From contig MU631772.1 of assembly GCA_026770615.1 (NCBI GenBank), forward strand, positions 17,124-37,749: DNA of 20,626 nt, read 5' to 3'. The position numbers were made by a program, and so were the translations under genes. Under the pieces are notes generated by a model. That model was not told the DNA's origin, did not search any database, and saw nothing but the letters and a program-made list of their open reading frames with translations. This document shows positions 1 through 8,258 of the stretch, piece by piece. The stretch is from Pavlovales sp. CCMP2436. Lineage: Eukaryota > Haptophyta > Pavlovophyceae > Pavlovales. Every line of letters begins with the position of its first letter. Positions within the stretch are counted from its first letter, which is position 1.

Positions 1-241
1 GCACGAGTTTGGCTTCGCGGGGCTGTGGCGCGCTTGTGGCGGCTGGTGGGGCTCGCTTGGCGAGGCCTACGGCGCGGTGGTGCGCTTGTGGCGGCTTGTG
101 GCGGCTGGCGGGGCTCGCTTGGCGAGACCTACGTGCGATGGTGCGCTTGTGGCGGCCACGAAGTAATTTGATTAAGCCTGTCCATCTGCTCGCGAAGCAC
201 GAGTTTGGCTTCGCGGGGCTGTGGCGCGCTTGTGGCGGGGG
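1..241. repeat. Left terminal inverted repeat of the PLV (partial)
   Basis: GC-rich sequence whose reverse complement recurs at about 15517-15873. The block GCACGAGTTTGGCTTCGCGG occurs at 1 and again at 197, so the repeat contains a tandem unit of about 196 bp here. Between them are several copies of GCGCTTGTGGCGG and GGGGCTCGCTTGGCGAG. The window begins inside the repeat. The right copy carries about 50 bp more on its outer side, so the real left end should lie a little upstream of base 1. No coding function is assigned; the ORFs here are read through repeats. Confidence 0.85.
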
Positions 242-251
242 CTGTCACGGA

Positions 252-262
252 GATAAATACCC
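252..262 (+). promoter_or_regulatory. TATA-like promoter motif of the GIY-YIG gene
   Basis: GATAAATACCC, with its ATAAATA core ending 28 nt before the ATG at 288. It resembles the motif found before most other genes of this element. Its role in initiation is inferred from the repeated motif and spacing. Confidence 0.45.
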
Positions 263-287
263 GGGTGACTAGCAAGAAAGAGGAAGG

Positions 288-947
288 ATGGTGGAAGATT
301 CGGTCGATCGCGCCACGCAAGTCGGGAGGGCACTCGCAAACGCAAACGTGAGCGGCAAACGGGTGAGCGGAATCTACATAATCTGGCCTGGATGGAGCGT
401 GGTCCCGTTCGTGAAACTTGGGTTGACAACAAACATATTTTCGAGGGCGATGAATGGTTACAGCCATTACATGCCGCACGCTGCACCTGGCAACTCCTTT
501 GACTTGGTGGGATATCTGGTAGTCTCGCCATCGCTCGTTCGCGCCCGCGAGACACGTGTGCTCAACCTAGCTAGTGAGCAAAACGGATGGGGGACTCCAC
601 CTCGAGACAAAGCATGGCGACGCTGGCTTGGAGCACCCGGAGACTTCCTAGCGGCGATCGCCCAGTTGCTGGCAGCCTTAAGAACAACAGTCGATGGATT
701 ATGGTACACGTTCGAGCGAGGAACCGGACGAATACTGAAGCAGGGTGGCTCGAACACATCACTCGACCAGGATTTGGTGTTACCCTTTATTCCAAACGTG
801 CTCACCCGGAGTCTGTGGGGGCGCAACGTGCGTCAGGTTGGGAAGGTGCAGGTGATCGGACGCGGAGGTGGAGCCACTGTCGCCGGTGTTGATAATGGAA
901 CTACGCGGAGATTCAGAAACGCTCGCAGTCCCGAACCGCTATACTAG
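288..947 (+). CDS. GIY-YIG nuclease-like protein
   Basis: A 219-residue protein. The N-terminal half carries a GIY-YIG-type core: GIYII at residues 28-32, then VKLGLTTN at about 42-49 with a following Arg (R53 region) and a Tyr/His-containing helix. A candidate catalytic Glu is E88 in RARETRVLN. This resembles the T5orf172/MUG113-like branch of the superfamily, whose members cut DNA through a Tyr/Arg/Glu site. The C-terminal half, ending in a Gly/Arg-rich tail, is unrecognised. GIY-YIG proteins occur in other Polinton-like viruses. Here the protein might process element ends or cut competing DNA; that role is inference. The start at 288 is the first ATG after a TATA-like motif, and the gene opens just inside the left terminal repeat. 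The reading frame looks intact and ends in TAG. Confidence 0.65.
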   Translation: MVEDSVDRATQVGRALANANVSGKRVSGIYIIWPGWSVVPFVKLGLTTNIFSRAMNGYSHYMPHAAPGNSFDLVGYLVVSPSLVRARETRVLNLASEQNGWGTPPRDKAWRRWLGAPGDFLAAIAQLLAALRTTVDGLWYTFERGTGRILKQGGSNTSLDQDLVLPFIPNVLTRSLWGRNVRQVGKVQVIGRGGGATVAGVDNGTTRRFRNARSPEPLY

Positions 948-953
948 CTCTAT

Positions 954-969
954 GGTTAGGGTTAGGGTT
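954..969 (+). repeat. Telomere-like GGTTAGGG micro-repeat
   Basis: GGTTAGGGTTAGGGTT lies just after the stop codon of the GIY-YIG gene. It is only about two and a half TTAGGG units, so it may be chance. Confidence 0.3.
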
Positions 970-1032
970 CAAAGTTCTAGGTGGAGCCCAAAAGTCTCGG
1001 TGGTCGCGTTTTGTGGAAATAATAATCTTGGT

Positions 1033-1341
1033 ATGTATAACAATCAGATGTCGATCGAGAACCAACCACGTCGCTACGACATGAAGGTCCGCCCTCGCCT
1101 CGGATGCGGCCTGTCCAATGACTCGCAAGTGTACGTATGCCGGTCGTGCGAAGAAAAGAAGAGTTCGGACGAGATGAACCACCGCCGTCGTAGAACCGGT
1201 CTGGTCACGGTCGCAACCATATGTTGCCTTTGCTATCGCGAGCAAATTAGAATAAGAGTCGCTCGCCACAAAATAACACACGACAGTAGTATCGGCATCG
1301 AGCAGGCGTTTGAGATGATGGATAATGCATGCGTCCGGTAG
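1033..1341 (+). CDS. Small four-cysteine (zinc-ribbon-like) protein
   Basis: About 102 residues from ATG 1033, or 97 from ATG 1048. The frame is open further upstream to 868, but that part overlaps the GIY-YIG gene in another frame and is probably not translated. The protein has a VCRSC pair and, about 25 residues later, an ICCLC pair, separated by a very basic stretch (NHRRRRTG). This is the layout of a small zinc ribbon or treble-clef fold that could bind nucleic acid. The family is not recognised. It sits between the GIY-YIG gene and the helicase on the same strand. The start is uncertain because no clear TATA-like motif lies at the usual distance. It ends in TAG 110 nt before the helicase ATG. 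Confidence 0.5.
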   Translation: MYNNQMSIENQPRRYDMKVRPRLGCGLSNDSQVYVCRSCEEKKSSDEMNHRRRRTGLVTVATICCLCYREQIRIRVARHKITHDSSIGIEQAFEMMDNACVR

Positions 1342-1413
1342 ATCCAGCCAGATCCCCGGATCCTTCAGAAATCCTCGGTCGGCCAGAAAAAGGGGGGGTG
1401 CGTTTTCCTGACG

Positions 1414-1426
1414 AATAAATATCTCA
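1414..1426 (+). promoter_or_regulatory. Promoter motif AATAAATATCTCA (helicase gene)
   Basis: This 13-nt string is identical to the one at 5022-5034. It ends 24 nt before the ATG at 1451; the other copy ends 22 nt before the ATG at 5057. Identical sequence with near-identical spacing makes it the best example of the element's promoter motif. Confidence 0.7.
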
Positions 1427-1450
1427 AGCCCTAGTACACAGCTATCTGAG

Positions 1451-3454
1451 ATGGCCAGCCCTATCTCGAACTCCCAGAACGCCCAGAACGCCCAGAACTC
1501 TCGCCTTGCCACCCGCGCTCGCCCCAGCGCTCGCCCCAGCCAGTCCCGCCTAGTTGGCCCTGCCCCCCCGGTGACCACTATGGTACCATATCGTGCGAGT
1601 GAGATCCAACTCCGTTCCAGGCGGTACAACCTCGGTGCAACTCGCATGCGTAACATCAATATGCGCATCGGTGCTCTTAATGAAATTATTCTCGAAGTCT
1701 ATGGTCTGGCGGTCGACATGCCGATAATTTTCCGCGGAAACCTTTATAAGGAACCGGGTGATCCGCCATCGATGCGTCGCATTCCCAATAGCGAATCAGG
1801 TTTCGAAAGGGTATATAACCGCATGATGCGCAGTGCAAAGAAGAATGAACACACAAAATCTATTCGCAATAACAAATACACGACTATGTTTGAGCATACC
1901 GATTACATAGACCGTGGCATCAATTTAAAGCACGCTGGTGCCCTTCGATATGTTGTTCAGCAAGCGACTAAAAATAAACTGTGGGATGTACATCGTCGTC
2001 AGAAATCCATATCACCGAGTCTGACAAGCGGAATAACATATGATGTCACCATTTCTACCGTGAGGGTGAATGAATTTGGCGAAGTGGGAGGAGCCTTCGG
2101 ATTCAGCCGCAAGGCACGTGTTAAGATCAATAAGCCAAAGGATCTCGAAGGCATAATAGACTTGAGGTACACGGCGGAAGATGAAAAGCGCGACGATGAT
2201 TTAGTGAGAAAAACTAAACAGGAAGAAGACTCAATTACTAAAAACCTTCCCTCAGCCCCCTCGGATAGAACGATGTTAACGTTTAGAGACTGCCGAATTA
2301 TATTTGAACAAGTTACAACTATTACATCGACCGGTGGTGCAAGCGCTTCGAATCTGAATATCGCCGATGCACCCACTGTCAATTGCCTGATAGCCGGATT
2401 CTACAGCCGCCTGGCACTAAAAAAAGATCAAATAGAGGAAAAGTTGAAACTTTTGCCGGTACAGCGTAAGGGGCGCCCCAGAGCCGGCGAGATTCGCGAC
2501 GCCAAATCAGCCGAAGAAAGAACTCGTCTCAGCCGGGAGCTCAAAAATGTCACCAGGAGAGTCGATGATTTGCTTGTTTTGAATGAGCGGGTGCAGATTC
2601 AAGGTGGAATCAAGCACACAGATATACACATCATGAAGGAAATTATTCAGCTGTCTGGGGCCAACTCCCTGGCGATCATTTCGCCGCTGTATCCCAAATT
2701 CGGCTCTTACGTGCACGTCGACAACCCAAATCCCATAACGGGCAAAGTTCACGGTGTGATAAAAACGCCGATAAAAATGCTAATAACGACCCCTACGCAC
2801 GTCGAAGCTTTCACTGCGTCGACGTTTGGTTTTATAACAACTGATAGCGAAGTTATCAAGCTAGATGTGGCTGAGATGACCGCTAAACACGCAGAGCTCC
2901 AGCAGACCGACACTACTCTAATAACCTACCCGAGCAACAGTTATAGCTGCCCGCAACGGATTCTACGCATATATCACCGCTCCTACGCGCTACAACTGCC
3001 CGCAACGGATTCTGCATATATCACCGCTTGCCAGCGGGTGCAGGCCGTGTGCCAGGCATTCGTTCTTCCTGCATGTCTCGAGCTGGTAACGGACGGTCTC
3101 TATTGCCTGATGGATCGAGCGCTCGACTATGACCGGCTTATGATCCCAAATTTTATCATCAAAAGCTCCGGGTCCATGCCCGACGTCGCAGCCACACCGA
3201 CCCTGTCTAACCTGAAAGTCGACCACGTCAACCTCGTATTTCACATACCAGACTACGAGAACAAAAACGGATATCACAAACCCCGGAACAACGAGCTTCT
3301 CGGCCCGCTTACAGCCGCATCTGGACTCCCAGCCATAATAACTGGTGCGGCCGGCTCAGGTAAAACCACCCTGATACTGGCTGCAGTGTTAGACGGGAGC
3401 CTGACAGATACAGTGTTTTGCTCGCCCACACACTGCTTCGCCTGGACGCGTTGA
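1451..3454 (+). pseudogene. Large replication protein, N-terminal part up to SF1 helicase Walker A (frameshifted)
   Basis: First frame of a broken helicase gene, 667 residues. Residues 1-40 are low-complexity (repeats of QNAQN, then Arg/Ser/Pro). Residues about 60-600 form a large region I cannot assign; a Lys/Glu/Arg-rich, probably helical stretch lies around residues 310-390. The end holds a Walker A loop, GAAGSGKTT (residues 632-640, bases 3344-3370), followed by a motif Ia-like CSPTH. The frame then fails: it hits a stop at 3452-3454, while the helicase continues in the next frame from about 3430. Viral SF1 helicases often carry a replication or primase domain N-terminally, but no such motif is visible here. 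A 49-bp imperfect duplication lies inside (2947-3028). The start at 1451 is supported by the promoter motif 24 nt upstream. Confidence 0.8.
2947..3028 (+). repeat. Imperfect direct duplication inside the helicase gene
   Basis: CTGCCCGCAACGGATTCT and the following bases to ATATCACCGCT occur at 2947-2981 (35 nt) and again at 2996-3028 (33 nt; two bases missing). The copies are offset by 49 nt at the start and 47 nt at the end, so they are read in different frames (CPQRILRIYHR versus LPATDSAYIT). Confidence 0.8.
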
Positions 3455-3614
3455 AAAAGGGCTTCACACAGACAATGTGCCACACTCGACTGCTTGGCGG
3501 CCGAGTATTCACCGAAGAACGGACGCGTGACCTAAACAGACGCCCGCCAGCTAACATCATCGTCGACGAAGCCACCATGCTGACGCAGCAACAACGATTA
3601 AAAATAGATAGCTT
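3418..3614 (+). pseudogene. SF1 helicase middle part (Walker B), second frame
   Basis: Continuation of the broken helicase in the +2-shifted frame. It contains ALKKGFTQTMCHTRLLGG, resembling the segment after motif Ia, then ANIIVDEATMLTQQQ, a Walker B / motif II with Asp-Glu at bases 3565-3570. Motif II of this form is typical of the RecD/Pif1/UvrD side of SF1. The shift into this frame lies between about 3430 and 3450. The shift out lies between about 3600 and 3614, where this frame turns into Ser/Arg-rich non-helicase sequence. Confidence 0.75.
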
Positions 3615-4847
3615 CGGGAATGGGGCGCGAGGCTGTTCTTCCTCGGCGACTACTGCCCGTTCACGAGCGTCCCGATGCAGTGCCAGCCAGTCGACAGCGC
3701 GAGCATGAATCTCGAAGGACTACGTCGCTACCACGTCGAGGGCGTGAAGCGCACAAGCGACCCGCTGCTCATGTCGATCCAGGAGGGACTACGATACGTA
3801 ATAGCAAACACCGCTGGCGGCCTCTTCTTTGCTGGTGGATACGGCGGGGGGGCGGATCCAGTCGACGCGGTCATAGAGGCGCGCAAGTTTATCTGCGAAG
3901 CTATACCCGAGGAGCAGCACAGCTCGGTCTACAAGGTGTGCGAAGATATGAGAAACGGTGACGTCATTCTCGCTGCTACGCGCCTCTGCCCTCACTGCGG
4001 CCAGTCGGCAATCGAGAAGTGTACCTGTATGACAGCAACGACGCTGGAAGATGTCAACTTTGCCAGTCCGGCCAAGCGCGAACTCTACGTGAAACGGCAC
4101 ACCAAGCTCAAGGGCGGCGGGGGCGATGGAGGGATCTATGGAGGAATCAATATAGGAATCGATATAGGAATCGATGGAGATGACGGGGAAGGGGTAGGGG
4201 AAAGAGAGGTCGACCTGGCGCCCCTTACAGCGTACAGCTCAGTGGCTCTCGCATATGCCCGTGAGCTGGCTACGAGCGACTTTGGTGGGGCTTCGTGCGG
4301 CGAGGTCGAGTGGAAGTGCACAAAAACGATCCGCGGTACAGTGCTGGTCAATGGCACACGCTTCCGAGCGGATAAGCTCGCACCCACTTTCGGCGGTGTG
4401 GATCTCACAGCCCACATCGGAGTCGGTATCACTTTCTCGCCCACATCGACCATCCACAGCTACCAGGGCATCACGTTCGAAGGCGACAAGCTCTTCCTCG
4501 ACATGAACATGATATGGGACGTTCGGATGCTCTACGTGGCAGTCAGTCGCGTTCGGTGCCTCGAGCAGCTCGCTATTGTTACGAATTCCAAGGAGACGCG
4601 ATACATGGGTGAGGGTGTGGAACACCGAACGGAGAAGGCTCGGCAATTTGGGCTTGCTAGAGCAGTAGGGCAAGGAGCTATAGAGGAGTACCCAGTAGGC
4701 GACGGCCGCTACATTGCCGATCTGGCCGTGTTTGATATTATCGATGAAGTCGGTGGAGTCGGTGGAGTCGGAGTCGGAAACCTGAAGCTGGTCAAGGTGG
4801 TCGAAGTCGTGGTTAGCAACCCACCAAGTCGAGAGAAATTGGAGTAG
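3612..4847 (+). pseudogene. SF1 helicase C-terminal part (motifs III, V, VI), third frame
   Basis: The third frame picks up motif III at once: WGARLFFLGDYCPF, with Gly-Asp at 3645-3650. Next come an unassigned region, a Cys cluster CPHCGQSAIEKCTC (3987-4028; possible zinc site) and a low-complexity Gly/Ile/Asp insert around 4110-4200. The C-terminal helicase signature is IHSYQG (4452-4469) and YVAVSRVR (from 4533), the motif V/VI pattern of RecD/Pif1-like helicases that move along single-stranded DNA. It probably served element replication. The frame ends in TAG at 4845-4847, but the same frame stays open for 44 more codons to TGA at 4980-4982 and ends in an acidic DDSDSDEGEE tail. The TAG may therefore be premature. 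The intact gene would have been about 1,130-1,180 residues. Confidence 0.8.
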
Positions 4848-4982
4848 TATGCGGAGCTCGGTGTTGAGTGCGTCGTCATCGATATGTCGCAAGGGCAAAG
4901 GGCCCAAACCCGCTCCAATTCGACACCGTGCCCCCCCTCGATGTTCGTGGACGACAGCGACTCGGATGAAGGCGAGGAGTGA
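4848..4982 (+). other. In-frame open tail after the helicase stop
   Basis: There are 44 sense codons in the helicase's last frame directly after its TAG, starting YAELGVECVVIDMSQ and ending in a strongly acidic stretch before TGA. Acidic tails are common at real protein ends. This could be the lost C-terminus of the helicase or chance. No separate gene is otherwise evident between 4848 and 5056; bases 4980-5005 are purine-rich. Confidence 0.4.
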
Positions 4983-5021
4983 GGAGGAGGAGAGGGGGGG
5001 GGATGGCGTTATGTCAGGTCA

Positions 5022-5034
5022 AATAAATATCTCA
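5022..5034 (+). promoter_or_regulatory. Promoter motif AATAAATATCTCA (5057 gene)
   Basis: Exact copy of the 13-nt motif at 1414-1426, ending 22 nt before the ATG at 5057. Confidence 0.7.
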
Positions 5035-5056
5035 GCTACCAGTATAACCAGCAGCC

Positions 5057-5389
5057 ATGTGCATCAACACAGAATTTGAAACCCTTCTATCGCTTAACGC
5101 AGGAAGGAAGGCTCGTCGTAACGAGAATAGCGATCTTTTTGGTCATTATAATTATGGAGACATTGACGTTGTCCTGCAATGTGTTGACGACGGTACCTTT
5201 CTCGTCAAGGGCAATCTTATTGAGTCAGCTAACAACAACATAATCCCATTCGTTCGGTTCGTGGCTGACGAGCAAACCCTGCGAGTTGTGCATTGCGATG
5301 ATGAGCAGGAGATCCTAGATGAGTGCGAGACACCCCGGGTTTTGCTCCGTCTGTTGGAGCTCCAACAGAAAAAAAATATCCCCCACTGA
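5057..5389 (+). CDS. Hypothetical protein, acidic, 110 residues
   Basis: The family is not recognised. The protein starts MCINTEFETLLSLNAG and has no membrane segment. The middle part (YGDIDVVLQCVDDGTFLVKGNLIES) looks like alternating beta-strands. A helix-like, Leu/Glu-rich end (TPRVLLRLLELQQKKN) follows an acidic patch (DDEQEILDECE). The start is well supported by the exact promoter motif 22 nt upstream, shared with the helicase gene, so the two may be expressed together as replication-phase genes; that is inference. The frame looks intact, ends in TGA, and lies 13 nt before the next ORF. Confidence 0.65.
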   Translation: MCINTEFETLLSLNAGRKARRNENSDLFGHYNYGDIDVVLQCVDDGTFLVKGNLIESANNNIIPFVRFVADEQTLRVVHCDDEQEILDECETPRVLLRLLELQQKKNIPH

Positions 5390-5402
5390 AAGATAGCTAG
5401 TA

Positions 5403-5765
5403 ATGACTACCGTGGTGGCCTATCCAACTACGAGTCCTCAGATACATGAAAATCAGCTTACAGAGCTTTCGAATATAATAAAAAAAATGCATCGGATCGG
5501 ATTGCCCCAGAATCTAAGCCTCATCGATGTAAAAAGATCTCCAAGCAAGTCATCGATCACGGGTACTTTTTCCCATGATCGAAATCTTTTTTTCCGTGCA
5601 GACAGCCACTTCATTCACGTGTACCGTCTTTCATGGCTATATTGTGATGCCTCCTTTTACTCGTTACTTACAGGCACAAATAGACAAATCCTCTTTCCGA
5701 GCTCTAACACGATATCTCAGTCCACATTGCAAACCGACAACAGTCTATGTTGCAACGTATCATGA
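5403..5765 (+). CDS. Hypothetical protein, possibly frameshifted
   Basis: A 120-residue ORF starting MTTVVAYPTTSPQIHENQ, 13 nt after the preceding stop, so the two could share a transcript. The first 75 residues look protein-like: a helix (LTELSNIIKKMHRIGL) and then strands (FSHDRNLFFRADSHFIHVYRL). The remainder is Ser/Thr/Asn-rich and less convincing. From about 5630 the next frame (open to 5823) reads more naturally: MPPFTRYLQAQIDKSS, then ALTRYLSPHCKPTTVYVATY. A one-base indel around 5580-5635 would join the two, giving a protein of about 140 residues ending at 5823. No family is recognised and homologues would be needed to decide. Confidence 0.4.
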   Translation: MTTVVAYPTTSPQIHENQLTELSNIIKKMHRIGLPQNLSLIDVKRSPSKSSITGTFSHDRNLFFRADSHFIHVYRLSWLYCDASFYSLLTGTNRQILFPSSNTISQSTLQTDNSLCCNVS

Positions 5766-5778
5766 TATAAATATCAAC
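5764..5778 (+). promoter_or_regulatory. Candidate promoter motif before 5798
   Basis: GATATAAATATCAAC closely resembles the element's promoter motif and ends 19 nt before the ATG at 5798. It is weaker evidence than the exact copies because the downstream ORF is doubtful. Confidence 0.4.
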
Positions 5779-5797
5779 AGCTATCAGCAACTATCAG

Positions 5798-6067
5798 ATG
5801 CAGTGCGGTTTCAAATGCGATAAACACGAGCTCAAACACGACCACAAGCTCCACCACAAGCTTCTACCAAAGTGGTCTTCGCCCAGCCCTACGATGCTCG
5901 TCGGTGGGTTCGCCGCCCCTGATTTCATTTCAAATTCTTCAGGCTGTGTGCCTTTACAGAGTTTACTAAATATCGTACCGAGCCCGGGAGAAAGCGATTT
6001 GCTTGTTCTCGTTGACGAACTACCACAGTCGGGGGTTGGTTGGGTTGGGCGGCTTGACGTCGATTGA
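5798..6067 (+). CDS. Possible small His/Lys-rich protein
   Basis: An 89-residue ORF with a striking N-terminus, MQCGFKCDKHELKHDHKLHH, rich in Cys, His and Lys and perhaps metal-binding. It has a promoter-like motif at the usual distance. Against it, the last 143 nt run antisense through the end of the lipase gene, and the C-terminal half has no obvious structure. It could be a real short gene whose stop has drifted, or noise. No family is recognised. Confidence 0.25.
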   Translation: MQCGFKCDKHELKHDHKLHHKLLPKWSSPSPTMLVGGFAAPDFISNSSGCVPLQSLLNIVPSPGESDLLVLVDELPQSGVGWVGRLDVD

Positions 6068-6569
6068 GAGTAGAAAGAGCCGTGACAGCATCCATTTTGG
6101 TGCGAACGTTGGTCTGTCTCGATCCATTTCGACTCGGTTGATTCCTTCCAAGTCCGAGGTCGCCCAAGCCCGCCGCCCGGTTGAATGTAACTATTTCGCC
6201 TCCACTACCCGCGAGTTCTGCGAGGCGTCCTCCAAGGCTGTGGCCAACTGCGTTGCGTTTTGTTTTATACTTTGCTTCGGCTGCAGCGGTGATTTGTCGA
6301 GCACGCCGGAGTCTTTGCGTCTCGTGGTTCGACCCGGCCGCTATCAAAACGTCATCTACCAACCAGTCTCGGGGTGTGACACTTCCACGGTGAGCAATGG
6401 TGGGCTGGTTTGTCTTATTGTCAATGAAGACCATTGTGTTGTCTTGGGACAGTTGGCGATCTAGTTTGAAACCGAGCAACTCCCCAAATTGTTCTGCCTC
6501 GTTCAGCAGGAGGTAGGTGGCTCGAGCAAGGTCTATTGAGTTTTGTTTGAAGTTGTTCTGGGTGGTCAT
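5925..6569 (-). CDS. Class 3 lipase-like alpha/beta hydrolase
   Basis: A 214-residue protein with the class 3 (fungal-type) lipase pattern. IAHRGS at residues 58-63 with DWLVDD just after gives the oxyanion/lid region. The nucleophile elbow is GHSLGG with Ser111, followed by a small-residue helix. VRTKMDAVTALS provides a plausible Asp160, and AHSLKN at the C-terminus a plausible His208, so the Ser-Asp-His triad appears complete. Such lipases hydrolyse acyl esters of lipids and recur in Polinton-like viruses, where a role in membrane crossing or egress is suspected but unproven. No signal peptide is visible. The frame is intact. The ATG is preceded by a T-run on the plus strand rather than the usual motif, so it may be expressed with the upstream minus-strand gene. 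Confidence 0.8.
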   Translation of the reverse strand: MTTQNNFKQNSIDLARATYLLLNEAEQFGELLGFKLDRQLSQDNTMVFIDNKTNQPTIAHRGSVTPRDWLVDDVLIAAGSNHETQRLRRARQITAAAEAKYKTKRNAVGHSLGGRLAELAGSGGEIVTFNRAAGLGDLGLGRNQPSRNGSRQTNVRTKMDAVTALSTLNRRQAAQPNQPPTVVVRQREQANRFLPGSVRYLVNSVKAHSLKNLK

Positions 6570-6618
6570 CGTAGGTGCTATGGTATGGGGTGGACATTTT
6601 TTTTTGGACCTTTTTGGC

Positions 6619-7059
6619 TTAGCCGGTTTTTATAAGCCCTGCAGCTGAGAGGCGATACATGCCGCTGTTGACTATGTGCCCGTTTTTTGCTATAACCATA
6701 CTAAGCTCAAAATCAGCTGGATTTGTAACGAAGTCTAACCGCTGTCCGTATGCGTTTCCTATTAGAATTTTGAACTGGTTTGTAGAAACTGGAAGTGCAC
6801 TTAAAAACGAGGTGGCGCCTATAGACCAGCCAGTAATAAAGGTGATCTGTGGTATAGACACACATGTGGTAGCTGAGCCGTTTGCACTCACCTTGGTTAC
6901 AGTTAGCCGATAATACCGGTAAGGCACGTGATCCGCTGTTATGTGAAACATCACTGGATTGTTGGCAACCCAGTTGGTCTTTGTGAAATTCTGCATCGGT
7001 GTAAAAACAGTGCTATTTGATCCCGAAATGTTATATTCGACTGGAGCCGTAACACCCGG
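6619..7059 (-). pseudogene. Spike-like protein, C-terminal discoidin-like domain (third piece)
   Basis: Last piece of the broken minus-strand gene beginning at 8742. The frame is open from 7059, just after a TAG at 7062-7060; the first ATG in it is at 6996. The order of elements matches the second half of an F5/8 type C (discoidin) domain: TAPVEYNISGSN, then NWVANNPVMFHI, then VPYRYYRLTVTKV, then a strand ending in SIPQITF. Discoidin domains bind sugars or lipids on cell surfaces. About 50 more residues of beta-rich sequence follow, ending in TAA. No promoter motif precedes this piece, which supports its belonging to the gene upstream. Confidence 0.6.
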
Positions 7060-7076
7060 CTACCGTGATGCGCTGT

Positions 7077-8258
7077 CTATACGAAACGAGTGTAGTCTTG
7101 TAGCTGACGGTATTCGATTCCCAAAAATTGGCTCCCGACACCTGCCGATGTAAAGGTACCCTCGGAGCTCCCCCAGTATGTGATTGTGTCTTTGTTGAAC
7201 GCATTATTGGCCGCAAAATCGACGTCGTTCTGATAAGTAGAGCTACTGACCACCTTCCATCCAGAGGAGTTGCTCCAATCTGGACTGGACACAATAGAAA
7301 TGTTGTTGGTAAATTCTGGCGACTCTTTATTTACGTTTACTATAGATGCGGGGGTTACGCGGTATTGCACGTCAGCACCCGTGTTGCTTGTTGTGACGAG
7401 CCACGAGCCGTCGGTGGCTGAGCAGCTCACAAGATCGACATGCTCTGGTGTTTCGAATACTTTACTATCCAATCGCTCAATTGAGTTAAGAATATCAACA
7501 GGCGTGCCGTTTGAGCTTTGGCCATATGTACCCTGAAAAAAAGCGTTCCCGGGTTTGGATGCGTGTATGTTTTTATAATCGAAATCGGCGAGCGAAAGAT
7601 CGCGCTCCGTATTGCTCAAAACTGTGAGCATATTTATAGGTGTGATAACACCCGTGTACTTGCCGCTCGCAATTTCGGAGCCACAGACCCGGATGACCGG
7701 CCTATATATCCCCGAATAAATCGTAGCAAGCTCGCCAACCTCTACATCACGAGCAATTTCCACAGAACCCGCAAAAAACGAGACTTCGACACCATTGGCA
7801 GTGGTTATAAGCATAGTGTATTTTGTGTTTGCGGTGGCCACGTAGTTGGAGATATCAAAATTAATTTGGCGAGGGAAAATACCGTTGGATCCCGTAACAT
7901 AGAGCCCCACTTTAACACCTAGACCTGAAACACCCGCAGCATATGCAAATGGGCGTGGCGCCATGTTTGTCGCCCAGTTCGGGTTGGCTCCCGATGGAGT
8001 CCTAAGAAGTCCTAGGCTGTCCTTGCTTGCATCGTCGCCTTGATTTTTCGAAACCCAGAAGACTCCTTCATATGCACCGTACGCAGGGTTATCTTCAGAA
8101 ACGGCCGAAAATTTAGTAGTGCCCGAGTTGTACGACAGCTTGGCATGGCCGAAGCTTATTCCGTCTACTGTCGGTTGCATAATGTTGTCTCATTTTACAA
8201 TGATTTGCGCTGGTGTGTCGTTACCATTCCAGAAAAAAAATTCTGGAGTAAAAAACGT
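7077..8258 (-). pseudogene. Spike-like protein, central part (second piece)
   Basis: The longest piece, 367 residues from ATG 8180. The frame is also protein-like upstream to 8258 (TFFTPEFFFWNGNDTPAQII) apart from a TGA at 8192-8190. It is rich in Ser, Thr, Asn, Gly and aromatic residues, with many predicted strands and no membrane segment, as in viral fibres or spikes. Its end (DFAANNAFNKDTITYWGSSE and FLGIEYRQLQDYTRF) matches the first half of a discoidin domain, whose second half lies in another frame from 7059. The frame is cut by TAG at 7079-7077. Receptor or glycan binding on the algal host is inferred from the domain and from the position among virion genes. Confidence 0.6.

Noticed and set aside
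954..969. Telomere repeat marking a chromosome end or telomeric insertion
   Set aside because: Only about two and a half units, inside the element and not at its edge.
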